A stretch of 35,664 nt of DNA from NCBI GenBank assembly GCA_036395755.1, contig DASWCZ010000047.1:1-35664 (forward strand). The letters run 5' to 3'. A model generated the notes under the pieces. It worked only from the letters and a program-made list of their open reading frames with translations. It ran no database searches and had not been told where the DNA came from. Below are positions 17,201 to 25,085 of the stretch, one piece after another (position 1 is the first letter of the stretch; the number at the start of each line of letters is the position of its first letter). The position numbers were made by a program, and so were the translations under genes. Source of the stretch: Gp7-AA6 sp036395755. GTDB taxonomy: Bacteria; Acidobacteriota; Thermoanaerobaculia; UBA5066; Gp7-AA6.

Positions 17201-17225
17201 GCGAAAGGGCGAAGCGCTCCGCGTG

Positions 17226-18341
17226 TCACTCCGATTCGGCGAAGAGCGCCGCGATCTTCAGCGCGTGATCGTCCAGATGCTCTCCGTCGACGTTGGCGAG
17301 CAGCGCGACCGCGAGCTTCGACTCCGGGACGAGCACGAGGACCGAGCGTCCGCCCGGAGTCCGCCCGCTCTCGACGAACCGGCGGCGTCCGGCGGCGTCC
17401 ACGCCGATCTGCCATCCGAGACCGTGTCCGGTGCTCTCGCCGGTCGCAGTCTTCTGCGGCGAGAAGAGAACCGGCAGCGATTCGCGCCGCACGAGCTCGC
17501 CCCGGAGGAGCGCGAGTCCGAAGCGCGCGAGGTCTTCCGCCGTCGACACGAATCCCCCCGCCCCGGAGCGGCAGGTGTCGTCGATCCGCGGGGCTTCCGA
17601 AAGCATGGAGAGCCAGCCGCGGACGTACGGCACCGCCATGCGCGGAGCGGGCGTGCGACCATCGTCCAAGAACGTCGAGGTCATCGCCGCGGGCCGGAAG
17701 ACCCTTTCCTGCAGGCAGGAGACGAAGTCGCCTCCGCACGCGCCGGCGACGACCGCCGAGAGGAGAACGTATCCCGGCGCGGAGTAGAGAAAACGCGTCC
17801 CCGGTAGCCGAGTCAAGGGAAGGCCGGCAAAAACGCGGACGGCGTCTTCCGGACGCGAGCAATGCGCCGCCCGCAGTCGCTCCGCGGGCAGCGACGGCAC
17901 GCCGCCCAGATGCGCGGCGAGCTGGCGGACGGTGATCGGATAGCTCTTGTCCGGAAATCCCGGAGCGTACTTCTGCACCGGAGCGTCGAGATCGACGCGG
18001 CCTTCCTCCGACAGCCGGACGAGCGCCGTCGCGGTCAGCGCTTCGGAGACCCGGTCGATCCGGAACTGCGTCGTCGAGCTCACGGGGATCTGACGGCTCA
18101 CGTCCGCATAGCCGAATCCCGCCGACCACACGATCCGGTCGTCGCGTGCGACGGCGACCGTCGTGCCCGGGTACAGCTCGAGGACGTCCGCGAGAAGCTT
18201 GCGGGACCGTTCGATCGCGTGCCGGCGGGTCGGGGTCGCCGATCCCTCTTCGAAGACGGACGCGACGTCCCCCGCGGCGATGCCGGAGCACGCGAAGGCG
18301 AGCGCCAGCGCCGTGCATCTCTTCGCCGCGAGACGTGACAA
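17226..18341 (-). CDS. Serine hydrolase/beta-lactamase-like protein with lost catalytic motifs (probable pseudoenzyme)
   Basis: 371 residues with a signal peptide (ALALAFACSGIAAGD) and the overall fold signals of the class C beta-lactamase/LACTB family: GTTVAVARDDRIVW, GFGYADVS, ALVRLSEEGRVDLDAPVQKY, ITVRQLAAHLGGVPS, GAGGFVSTAEDLARFG and GHGLGWQIG. The key motifs are changed. The usual FRIGSVSKxLTA reads FRIDRVSEALTA, so the nucleophile Ser and the Lys of SxxK are Arg and Glu. YSN reads YSA, and the C-terminal HTGG-type motif reads RTPGG. A hydrolase activity is therefore unlikely; a binding or regulatory role is possible. No ATG fits; TTG at 18341 follows a GGAG and sits just before the signal peptide. 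A longer frame upstream is less likely. Confidence 0.8.
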   Translation of the reverse strand: MSRLAAKRCTALALAFACSGIAAGDVASVFEEGSATPTRRHAIERSRKLLADVLELYPGTTVAVARDDRIVWSAGFGYADVSRQIPVSSTTQFRIDRVSEALTATALVRLSEEGRVDLDAPVQKYAPGFPDKSYPITVRQLAAHLGGVPSLPAERLRAAHCSRPEDAVRVFAGLPLTRLPGTRFLYSAPGYVLLSAVVAGACGGDFVSCLQERVFRPAAMTSTFLDDGRTPAPRMAVPYVRGWLSMLSEAPRIDDTCRSGAGGFVSTAEDLARFGLALLRGELVRRESLPVLFSPQKTATGESTGHGLGWQIGVDAAGRRRFVESGRTPGGRSVLVLVPESKLAVALLANVDGEHLDDHALKIAALFAESE

Positions 18342-18379
18342 GGTCTCGAGATCTCCTACGGTTCTAAACGAACCGGACG

Positions 18380-18413
18380 AAAAAAAGATTTTTGGGGATC
18401 GGCCTCCGACCCC
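18380..18413 (-). terminator. Possible attenuator or terminator hairpin in the leader of the serine-hydrolase-like gene
   Basis: Read on the minus strand: GGGGTCGG, loop AGG, CCGATCCCC (one bulged T), then AAAAATC and seven T. It points toward the gene and ends about 40 nt before its TTG start, so it could stop transcription early. The A tract before the T run weakens the case. Confidence 0.4.
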
Positions 18414-18598
18414 GCGGGACAGCAAGCGCGGTGCCGCTCGAAAGCCACTCGACCGCGATTTCGGGACGAGCGCCCGTTTTCGAAGGACCAGCTGCCCCGA
18501 GTGAGAGAAACCGGCGCACCGGATCCCGAAAAAAAACTTCCGCCGCGGCCGGATCGCCCGGCTCCCCGCGGCGCCGGAAGATCAAAAACCTGCCGGGA

Positions 18599-18614
18599 AT
18601 CCGGTAAACCGGAT
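18599..18614. promoter_or_regulatory. Palindromic site, possible operator
   Basis: ATCCGGTAAACCGGAT has perfect 7-bp arms around AA. It sits in the divergent intergenic region, about 335 nt before the TonB receptor start. It is the size of a dimeric regulator site, but no regulator is identified. Confidence 0.3.
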
Positions 18615-18948
18615 GCCTTCGGGACGTCCGAACCGTCCGTTTCCTGCCGTCCCGTCCGGCGACGCTTTGGTCCTCCGGTTCCCGGCGCGCGTGTCCGCTC
18701 TCGAGCGCCGCAACGAGGCCGCGCGACGCAGACGACGTCCAAGGATTTGGGGAAGCATCCGGAGATCTGGACGGTGTGCGCGCGCCGGCTCCGCCGTGCC
18801 GCGACTCGTCCGTCCCGGCCGCGCATTCGTCCACTCCACGACGCAGCTCGTCGCGCCACGTTCGGCACGCCCCGTGGCAACCGCGTTGCTCTTCCGCGAG
18901 CGACGGGATGTGACTCACGAAGACGGGACAGGAAAGAAAGGAAGAGAC

Positions 18949-21651
18949 ATGAGATATCGATCGACGAGGTTCGCGGTGCTCGCGGTCGTCGCGCTCCTCG
19001 CGGCGACCGGCGCCTTCGCCGCGACGACCACCGGGACCCTCTTCGGAATCGTGACGGACGCGGACGGAAGCGCGTTGCCCGGCGTCACCGTCACGATCTC
19101 GAGTCCGGCCCTCCAGGGAACGCGCACGGCGACCACGACTGCGGCGGGCGAGTACAACTTCCCGCTGCTTCCGCCCGGCACCTACCGCGCGGAATACGAC
19201 CTCTCTTCTTTCGAGAAGGTCGTGCGAACCGACATCGTCGTCTCGCTCGACCAGACCACGAAGGTCAACGTCACTCTCGCGCTCGCGCGCGTCGCCGAGT
19301 CCGTCGAGGTGAGCGGCGAGCGGGTCGTCATCGACCCGACGCGCACGAACACCCAGCTGAACCTGAAGGAAGACCACCTGAAGTACGCCACCGTCGGTCT
19401 CGCGAACCGCTCCTACCAGAACGTCGTTCTCGAGGCGCCCGGGGTCGCGAACCAGACGGGCGCCGGCGGGAACCCGTCCGTCTTCGGGTCGAACCTCGGT
19501 CAGAATTCCTTCCTGATCGACGGCCTGAACACGACCGATCCGGTCACGCACACCTTTACCTCCAACTTCACGTTCGACTCGATCCAGGAGATCGCGATCC
19601 AGACGAGCGGCTTCGAAGCCGAGTACGGAAAGGCGATCGGCGGGATCATCAACGTGATCACGAAGTCGGGAGGAAACGATTTCCACGGCAACCTCGACGC
19701 CCGCTACCGCTCGGAGAAGCTGACCGAGCAGGGCAGCAAGAAGCGCGACTATCCGCCGGGCACCGACGTCCTCCGCTACGACAAGAACACCCAGGACTTC
19801 CAGAACTTCTCTCCCGATGCGACTCTCGGCGGTCCGATCGTGCGCGACAAGGTCTGGTTCTTCGGATCGGTCGAACGGCCGGACTTCCAGGTCCAGCGGC
19901 CGGACCTCTTCGGGTTCCAGCCGGGCCGCCGCGACTTCAAGGGATGGACGATCTTCGGGAAGATCACCGCGACGCCCGCTCCCAGCCACACGCTGGCGTT
20001 GAAGTTCAACAGCGAGACGGCGGACATCACTCACGCCGAGGACAGCTCGTTCTTCAGTCCGGAGGCGGGATACAACCAGTCCCAGGACCTGCGGATCTAC
20101 AACGGGTCTTATGACGCCGTCCTGAATCCGAAGTGGCTCGCGAACTTCCAGGTCGGTTACCTCGAGAACAAGCTCGATGCGCGGCCGGCGAGCGGCGACC
20201 TCGACACGACCGGGACGGTCGACCAGGTGACGGGCGTCTCGACCGTCAACTACACGAACATCCAGACGTCCAAGAGACCCCGGTTCCAGGTCCTCGGCTC
20301 GACGAGCTATTTCGCCGACTTTCTCGGCAGCCACGTCTTCAAGGTCGGGACCGACCTCGAGTGGACGAAGTTCTCGAGCGTCAACAACGTGACCGGGACG
20401 CCGCTCGACCCGAGCTTCTGCTCGCCGCAGTTCGGCCAGCCGGCAGGCGCCACCTGCGGCGCGGTCAACGAGCCGGCGGACGGCGCGAACTTCCTCTATC
20501 TCGTTTACACCGACGTCCCCGAGCAGACATTCAAGGGCCGGGGAATGGCTCTCTACGCCCAGGACGAGTGGCGGCCCCGGACGAACGTCACGGCGAAGGT
20601 CGGCGTGCGTTACGACCAGGCCGACTTCTATCTTCCCGGCGACGAGAAGGTGAAGACCTTCGCGCGATTCCAGCCGAGGGTCGGCGTGGCGTGGGACCTG
20701 TTCAACGACTCCTCGACCATCCTGAAGGCGAACGCCGGCGAGTTTCTCGAAGACAACGCCCTGACGCTTCCCAACTTCCTCTCGCGGCAGGGATCCGTCC
20801 TCTCCGCCTTTCTCTGGAGCAACTCGCGGCAGATGTACCGCTTCCTGGGCTCCTTCGGCGGGCCGTCGGGCAACACGCTCGATCCGGCGCTCCGACCGAC
20901 TTACGCCCAGGTCGTCTCCGCGGGCGTGTCCCGCAGGATCTTCCGCAACACGAGCCTGGACGTCTCCGGGATCTACCGCCGGAACAAGGACATGTTCGAG
21001 GACACCTGCGCCGACGACGACTGCACGCACTACTGGATCACGAACCGCCCGCACGGGCTGGACGTGCTGAAGTCGGACTATCGCGGGTTGATCTTCAAAG
21101 TCGAGAGCCGGCCGACGAACTCGATGAGCTGGATCCTCTCGTACACGGTGTCCAAGTCCCGCGGATCGGTCGAGTACACGCAGAACACGGGGACCGACTT
21201 CGACATCTTTCCCGAGCACTTCGTCAACCGCTACGGTTACCTGTCCGACGACGCGCGGCACGTCGTCAAGCTCGACGGCTACGTCCGCCTGCCGTGGGAC
21301 CTCTTCCTCGGGACGAGCGCGTACTGGGACAGCGGCCTCGCGTACAGCGTGACGCGGCCGGCGGCGGACGCCGGTTACGGGGTCGAGTTCCTGGAGCCCC
21401 GCGGATCACGCCGGCTGCCGCACTTCTACCGGTGGGACGCGCAGGTCCAGAAGGACATCCCGATCGGTCCGGTGCGCATCGGCCTCATCGGCGCGGTGTT
21501 CAACATCCTCGACACCGAGATCGCGATCCAGCGCGACGGCAATGTCGGCGACGGCGGCACGGTCGACGACCCGACCAACCCGCGTTTCAATTTCGCGACC
21601 GCGTGGCAGAGGCCGCGCAGCTACGAAGTGGGCTTCCGGCTCGAGTTCTGA
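18949..21651 (+). CDS. Oar-like TonB-dependent outer-membrane receptor
   Basis: 900 residues. A signal peptide (FAVLAVVALLAATGAFA) is followed by a carboxypeptidase-regulatory-like Ig domain (about 25-105, GIVTDADGSALPGVTVTI and YNFPLLPPGTY), a plug domain (about 120-235, SFLIDGLNTTDPVTH, GFEAEYGKAIGGIINVITKSGGNDFHG) and a long beta-barrel ending in YEVGFRLEF, with the terminal Phe typical of outer-membrane barrels. Such receptors take up unknown large substrates or serve other surface roles in Acidobacteriota and Myxococcota. The ATG at 18949 is preceded by AAAGGAAG. The frame is open for 112 codons upstream, but that part has no signal peptide and an unnatural composition. A terminator follows. 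The substrate is unknown. Confidence 0.92.
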   Translation: MRYRSTRFAVLAVVALLAATGAFAATTTGTLFGIVTDADGSALPGVTVTISSPALQGTRTATTTAAGEYNFPLLPPGTYRAEYDLSSFEKVVRTDIVVSLDQTTKVNVTLALARVAESVEVSGERVVIDPTRTNTQLNLKEDHLKYATVGLANRSYQNVVLEAPGVANQTGAGGNPSVFGSNLGQNSFLIDGLNTTDPVTHTFTSNFTFDSIQEIAIQTSGFEAEYGKAIGGIINVITKSGGNDFHGNLDARYRSEKLTEQGSKKRDYPPGTDVLRYDKNTQDFQNFSPDATLGGPIVRDKVWFFGSVERPDFQVQRPDLFGFQPGRRDFKGWTIFGKITATPAPSHTLALKFNSETADITHAEDSSFFSPEAGYNQSQDLRIYNGSYDAVLNPKWLANFQVGYLENKLDARPASGDLDTTGTVDQVTGVSTVNYTNIQTSKRPRFQVLGSTSYFADFLGSHVFKVGTDLEWTKFSSVNNVTGTPLDPSFCSPQFGQPAGATCGAVNEPADGANFLYLVYTDVPEQTFKGRGMALYAQDEWRPRTNVTAKVGVRYDQADFYLPGDEKVKTFARFQPRVGVAWDLFNDSSTILKANAGEFLEDNALTLPNFLSRQGSVLSAFLWSNSRQMYRFLGSFGGPSGNTLDPALRPTYAQVVSAGVSRRIFRNTSLDVSGIYRRNKDMFEDTCADDDCTHYWITNRPHGLDVLKSDYRGLIFKVESRPTNSMSWILSYTVSKSRGSVEYTQNTGTDFDIFPEHFVNRYGYLSDDARHVVKLDGYVRLPWDLFLGTSAYWDSGLAYSVTRPAADAGYGVEFLEPRGSRRLPHFYRWDAQVQKDIPIGPVRIGLIGAVFNILDTEIAIQRDGNVGDGGTVDDPTNPRFNFATAWQRPRSYEVGFRLEF

Positions 21652-21670
21652 CGGCGAAGGGCGGCACTGC

Positions 21671-21713
21671 GCCCGGGGCGACCGGTCCCTCCCGGCCGCT
21701 CCGGGCAACTTTT
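21671..21713 (+). terminator. Rho-independent terminator after the TonB receptor gene
   Basis: A GC-rich hairpin with arms 21671-21685 and 21692-21706 (15 positions, one wobble and one mismatch) and a 6-nt loop is followed by AACTTTT. It starts 19 nt after the receptor stop and ends just before the converging kinase stop at 21715. Confidence 0.75.
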
Positions 21714-21714
21714 C

Positions 21715-22854
21715 TCAATCGGCCGGAAGCGGCGTCGGATGGAGCTCCCGCGAGGCGATTCCGTTCGCCGAGAAGGGGAGGTTGAGCGTCACCTCGAGCC
21801 CTCCCTCGGCCATGTTCTCCAGGTCGAGCCGCTGATCGTCTCCGTAGAGCTGCTCGAGGCGGGCGCGCGTGTTCGCCAGCCCGACCCCGGACCCGCCCGG
21901 GCGTGGAGGTTCCAAGAGCCCTGGCCCGTCGTCGCGCACGCGCAGTACGAGCATTCCCTTCTCTCTCCGAGCGGAGATCTCGACCTTCCCGCAGCCGGGT
22001 TGCGCCGAGACGCCGTGCTTGATCGCGTTCTCCACGAGCGGCTGCAGGATCAGGTTGGGTACGCGCGCCGAAAAGAGCTCGGGCGGAACGTCGAAGGCGA
22101 CCTTCAGCCGATCCTGGAACCGCGTCGTCTGGATCTCCACGTACATCTCGAGGAACTCGAGCTCGCGGGAGAGCGGGACGAGCTGCGCGGCGTCCGCCTC
22201 GAGGCTCCGCCGGAGGAGCTCCTCCAGACGTGAGATCGTCCGCGCCGCCGCCTCCCCGTCGCGAAAGACGAGCGGCAGGACGCTGTTCAACGCGTTGAAG
22301 AGGAAATGCGGATGGAGCTGCGTCTGGAGTCGCACGAGCCGAGCCCCGGCGAGCTGAGCCTCCAGCTGCGACGCGCGAAGCTCGCGCTCGCGCGAGAGCC
22401 GCACGGCCTGGATCGCCCAGCAGACGCCGACCACGCCCCAGTAGGTCAGGAGGTTTGCGAAGAGAAAGATCGTCAGCACCGACGGCACCGCGCGCAGCTG
22501 CCGCAGAAAGCCGAAGGGCATTCCCATGAGCGCGGGGTAGGCGAGGGCGAAGAGGGTGCCGTGTCCGACCGCGAAGACCGCGCTCGACGCGAGATGCACG
22601 CCGAAGATCCGCGGACGCGGTCCGCCGGAGATCGGATACCGGCGTGCGAGCCCCGCCACGAGGGGAGTGAACGCGGCCCAGAGGTAGGAGAAGAGGAGGT
22701 TCTGCGCGAGCGCCTCGCGAAAACCGAACTCCAGCCTCTCGCTCGACACCGGGTCGAGCGTGTAGCGCTCGACGGCGCGGAAGAGACCCACTGCGGTCCA
22801 CGCTCCGAGGACGAGAGCAGCCTGCTTCCACGAAAGGTGTCTCCTTTCTGTCAC
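21715..22854 (-). CDS. LytS-family sensor histidine kinase (intact)
   Basis: 379 residues. The N-terminal half has about four TM helices as the sensor part. The His_kinase domain has QLHPHFLFNALN with phospho-acceptor His at about 183, and the HATPase has N-box LVENAIKHG, G1 DDGPG and GSGVGLANTRARL. It should phosphorylate the LytTR regulator encoded upstream. The best start is GTG at 22854, with GAAGGG 6 nt before it. A longer frame upstream runs through a CHPERSEG-type repeat (reading GIPRCARDD), so it is rejected. It is the third gene of a regulator-kinase-kinase string. Confidence 0.88.
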   Translation of the reverse strand: MTERRHLSWKQAALVLGAWTAVGLFRAVERYTLDPVSSERLEFGFREALAQNLLFSYLWAAFTPLVAGLARRYPISGGPRPRIFGVHLASSAVFAVGHGTLFALAYPALMGMPFGFLRQLRAVPSVLTIFLFANLLTYWGVVGVCWAIQAVRLSRERELRASQLEAQLAGARLVRLQTQLHPHFLFNALNSVLPLVFRDGEAAARTISRLEELLRRSLEADAAQLVPLSRELEFLEMYVEIQTTRFQDRLKVAFDVPPELFSARVPNLILQPLVENAIKHGVSAQPGCGKVEISARREKGMLVLRVRDDGPGLLEPPRPGGSGVGLANTRARLEQLYGDDQRLDLENMAEGGLEVTLNLPFSANGIASRELHPTPLPAD

Positions 22855-22874
22855 CGCGAACCCTTCATTTCTGT

Positions 22875-22945
22875 CATCCCGAGCGTTTCTTCTGTCATCC
22901 CGAGCGCAGCGAGGGATCCCTCGGACCTTCGGTCCTCGGGATGAC
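22875..22945. repeat. CHPERSEG-type repeat between the two LytS-like kinase genes
   Basis: Full copy with both ends (GTCATCCCGAGCGCAGCGAG ... CTCGGGATGAC) plus a second partial CTGTCATCCCGAGCG copy in tandem at its left. The stop codon and about the last 15 residues of the upstream kinase lie inside it (tail reading VIPRTEGPRDPSLRSG). Confidence 0.85.
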
Positions 22946-24070
22946 AAGCCGGGGGGAAATGTTCTCGGGGATGACAGCCAAAGGAACGCTCTCTCCGCCC
23001 TCGACCCGGACGAACGGGATCTCCACGACCGCCTCGCCGGTCAGGCTGCTCCACTCGAGGCGGTGCCTGCCCGGGTACTCGAGGTCGAGCCGGCGCCGCG
23101 CGCGCGTGATCGCATCCGCGCTCGCAGAGGGGGGAGCGGAACGGCCGGGCCTTCCCGTGTCCGCCCGGACCCGAAGCGTCATCCGCTCGCCGCGCCTCTC
23201 CGCCGAGATCTCGACCCGCGCTGGCTCGGGATGGGCCGCGACTGCGGCTTCCACGAGGGGCTGGAGGACGAGGCTCGGTACGGCGGCGTCGATGACTTCG
23301 CGGGGCACGCGGATGCGAACTCCGAGGTCCCGCTCCAGCCGCGTGCTCTCGATCCTCAGGTAGAGGTCCGCGTACCGGATTTCTTCGGCGAGTCGAACGA
23401 GCCTCTGTCCGCCGTTCTTGAGCGACAGCCGCAGCAGGTCTCCGAGCTCGACGATGGTCCGCGCCGCCGCGCGCGGGTCCCGGCGGATCGTGGACCGCAA
23501 GAGCGCGAGGGTCTGGAAGAGAAACGCCGGATGGAGCTGCAGCTTCAGGGCCTCCAGCCGCTCGCGCGCGAGCTGCGCCTGGAGGTGCGACGCGCGGATC
23601 TCTCCCTCGCGCCACGCGCGGTAGTCGTCGAGGCCCCACGTCACGCCGACGATCTGGAGATAGGTCGCGATCCGCGTGGGCCCGGTTTCGACCGCGGAGT
23701 GGAGGCCGTTGGCGAGGAGCTCCGCCCAGGGCACGCTGGGCGCGACGACGACTTTGTAGACGACGTTCGAGACGAAGGTGTGAAGGAAGGCAATCGCGGC
23801 GGCCGCCGGAAGGTGGATCGCCGCGAGGACCGGGAGCGAGCGTCCCGGGAACGGATACCGGCGGGCGATCCGCATCACGAGGGGGGTCGCCGCCGCCCAG
23901 ATCGCCGCGAGAGCGAGGTTGTCTCCGAGAGCGCTCCAGAAGACCCACGGGTTCGGCTCGAGCTCCCGGCCGCGCAGGTAGCGCTGCGTCGCCTGGAGGA
24001 CCGCGACGAAGCACCACACCGCGACGATCCACGCCGCGGCGATCAGGCGTTCGCGGCGCGAGCGACTCAT
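22895..24070 (-). CDS. Degenerate LytS-like kinase (probable pseudokinase)
   Basis: 391 residues, alignable with the downstream kinase along its whole length: about four TM helices, a similar RRYPFPG / RRYPISG loop, and the same linker before the kinase core. The core motif reads QLHPAFLFQTL, so the phospho-acceptor His is Ala (about 182) and the following Asn is Gln. The N-box reads LVEAAVAAH instead of LVENAIKHG. The second glycine motif is also gone (SASADAITRARRRL). It should neither bind ATP well nor autophosphorylate. It may pair with the intact kinase as a sensor subunit. The ATG at 24070 follows the regulator stop by 19 nt. The C-terminal tail comes from a repeat element. Confidence 0.82.
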   Translation of the reverse strand: MSRSRRERLIAAAWIVAVWCFVAVLQATQRYLRGRELEPNPWVFWSALGDNLALAAIWAAATPLVMRIARRYPFPGRSLPVLAAIHLPAAAAIAFLHTFVSNVVYKVVVAPSVPWAELLANGLHSAVETGPTRIATYLQIVGVTWGLDDYRAWREGEIRASHLQAQLARERLEALKLQLHPAFLFQTLALLRSTIRRDPRAAARTIVELGDLLRLSLKNGGQRLVRLAEEIRYADLYLRIESTRLERDLGVRIRVPREVIDAAVPSLVLQPLVEAAVAAHPEPARVEISAERRGERMTLRVRADTGRPGRSAPPSASADAITRARRRLDLEYPGRHRLEWSSLTGEAVVEIPFVRVEGGESVPLAVIPENISPRLVIPRTEGPRDPSLRSG

Positions 24071-24089
24071 CGGTGGAGCCCGACCGGGC

Positions 24090-24857
24090 TCAGGTCCCGA
24101 AGCGGCGGAATTCCCTCAGACGATCGCGATAGCTCGCGGAGAGCGTGAGCTGAGTGCCGTCGCGGAGGATGACCGCGTAGTCGCCGTTGAACCACGGGTG
24201 CAGCTCGCGGATCCGCTCGATGTTGACGATCGAGGAGCGGTGGATTCGCAGGAACTTTTTCGGGTCGAGCCGCGACGCGATCGCGGAGGTCGTCTCGTGC
24301 AACAGGTACACGGTCGGTCCGACGTGGATCCTCACGTTGTTGCGCGACGACTCGATCCAGTCGATGTCGCGCACCTTGACGAAAACGTTCTTGCCGTCGG
24401 CCTTCAAGAGCACCCACTCCGGGAACGAGCGATCGCGGCGGATCTTCTCGACGATCCGCGAGACGGACTCGCGGAAGTCTTCGAGCGACCGGCCCTTGAC
24501 GAGCTCCCGGACCCGCCGGACAGCTTCTTCCACCCGCTCGCGGCTGAACGGCTTGATCAGGTAGTCGACGGCCTGAGCCTCGAACGCGCGGACGGCATAC
24601 TGGTCGAACGCCGTGACGAAGACGATTGCCGGGATCTCCTGGGGCGCGAGTGCCTCGAGGACGCCGAAGCCATCGAGGCCCGGCATCTGCACGTCCAAGA
24701 AAACCAGGTCCGGCTTCAGGCGCCGGATCGCCTCGGCCGCTTCGAACCCGTCGCCGCATTCGCCGATGACCTCGAGGTCCGGGTCTTGGGCGACGGCCCC
24801 CCGGACCCACTCGCGAGCCAGCGGCTCGTCGTCTGCGATCAGCGCGCGGATCTTCAC
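24090..24857 (-). CDS. LytTR-family response regulator
   Basis: 255 residues. The receiver domain has the acidic pair DD (9-10), phospho-acceptor Asp 55 in FLDVQMPG, Thr 82 and Lys 102 in YLIKPF. A LytTR DNA-binding domain follows (about 150-250), with ADGKNVFVKVRDIDWIESS, FLRIHRSSIVNIERI and LTLSASYRDRL. It binds DNA as the output of the LytS-like kinases encoded just downstream. The GTG at 24857 is supported by GGAGGT 5 nt upstream. An ATG at 24887 would add ten residues without a ribosome site. Confidence 0.92.
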   Translation of the reverse strand: MKIRALIADDEPLAREWVRGAVAQDPDLEVIGECGDGFEAAEAIRRLKPDLVFLDVQMPGLDGFGVLEALAPQEIPAIVFVTAFDQYAVRAFEAQAVDYLIKPFSRERVEEAVRRVRELVKGRSLEDFRESVSRIVEKIRRDRSFPEWVLLKADGKNVFVKVRDIDWIESSRNNVRIHVGPTVYLLHETTSAIASRLDPKKFLRIHRSSIVNIERIRELHPWFNGDYAVILRDGTQLTLSASYRDRLREFRRFGT

Positions 24858-24904
24858 CGGCCACCTCCATCCGGCCCCGGGAGCCATGAAGAAGAGTACG
24901 AAGG

Positions 24905-24931
24905 GCCGGCGGAAGGGTTACCTCCGCCGGC
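24905..24931 (-). promoter_or_regulatory. Inverted repeat in the leader of the LytTR regulator gene
   Basis: GCCGGCGGA and TCCGCCGGC arms, extended by GG/CC with one bulged A and loop GTTA. It lies about 48 nt before the GTG start. It may be an operator (for example for self-regulation) or an RNA hairpin; there is no T run, so it is not a usual terminator. Confidence 0.35.
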
Positions 24932-25034
24932 GGGTGTTCCCGAGCCCGCTCGCCGCGACTATCCCCGTCACGGGTCGTCGATCCAAGAATCCGGGGGCCA
25001 AATCCATTTTTCCTGGGACGAGATCGCCGAAAAT

Positions 25035-25080
25035 GGGGTCAGGTCTCCACCTGCCACATTGGGGGTCAGGTTGCCACTTT
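25035..25080. repeat. GGTCAGG repeat locus 2: forward pair, second copy shortened
   Basis: The first copy at 25035-25060 is nearly full. The second at 25061-25080 has lost about 7 nt in its middle (GGGGTCAGG joined to TTGCCAC). The pair ends 5 nt before the TTG start of the Ntn-hydrolase gene, in the space between divergent genes. Confidence 0.85.
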
Positions 25081-25085
25081 GCCGT

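Larger units (their letters stand above)
18342..18948. other. 607-bp divergent intergenic region
   Basis: Lies between the serine-hydrolase-like gene (minus) and the TonB receptor (plus). Reading frames here are only high-GC shadows with Arg-rich nonsense composition. The visible structure is a hairpin with a T run near 18380-18413 and a palindrome at 18599-18614. Promoters for both genes should be here, but I cannot place them with confidence; an untranslated RNA cannot be excluded. Confidence 0.6.

Noticed and set aside
18356..18880. A 174-codon minus-strand frame in the intergenic region before the serine-hydrolase-like gene.
   Set aside because: Composition is Arg-rich shadow-like, no ribosome site or domain, and it runs through a hairpin and T run.
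18613..18948. An N-terminal extension of the TonB receptor of about 112 codons.
   Set aside because: The extension has no family similarity, and a clear signal peptide and ribosome site exist at 18949.
22855..22947. An N-terminal extension of the intact LytS kinase.
   Set aside because: It reads through the CHPERSEG-type repeat (GIPRCARDD) and a better GTG start with a ribosome site is at 22854.
25035..25080. The paired repeats as a CRISPR array.
   Set aside because: Only two copies per site, no spacers (copies are almost adjacent) and no cas genes.
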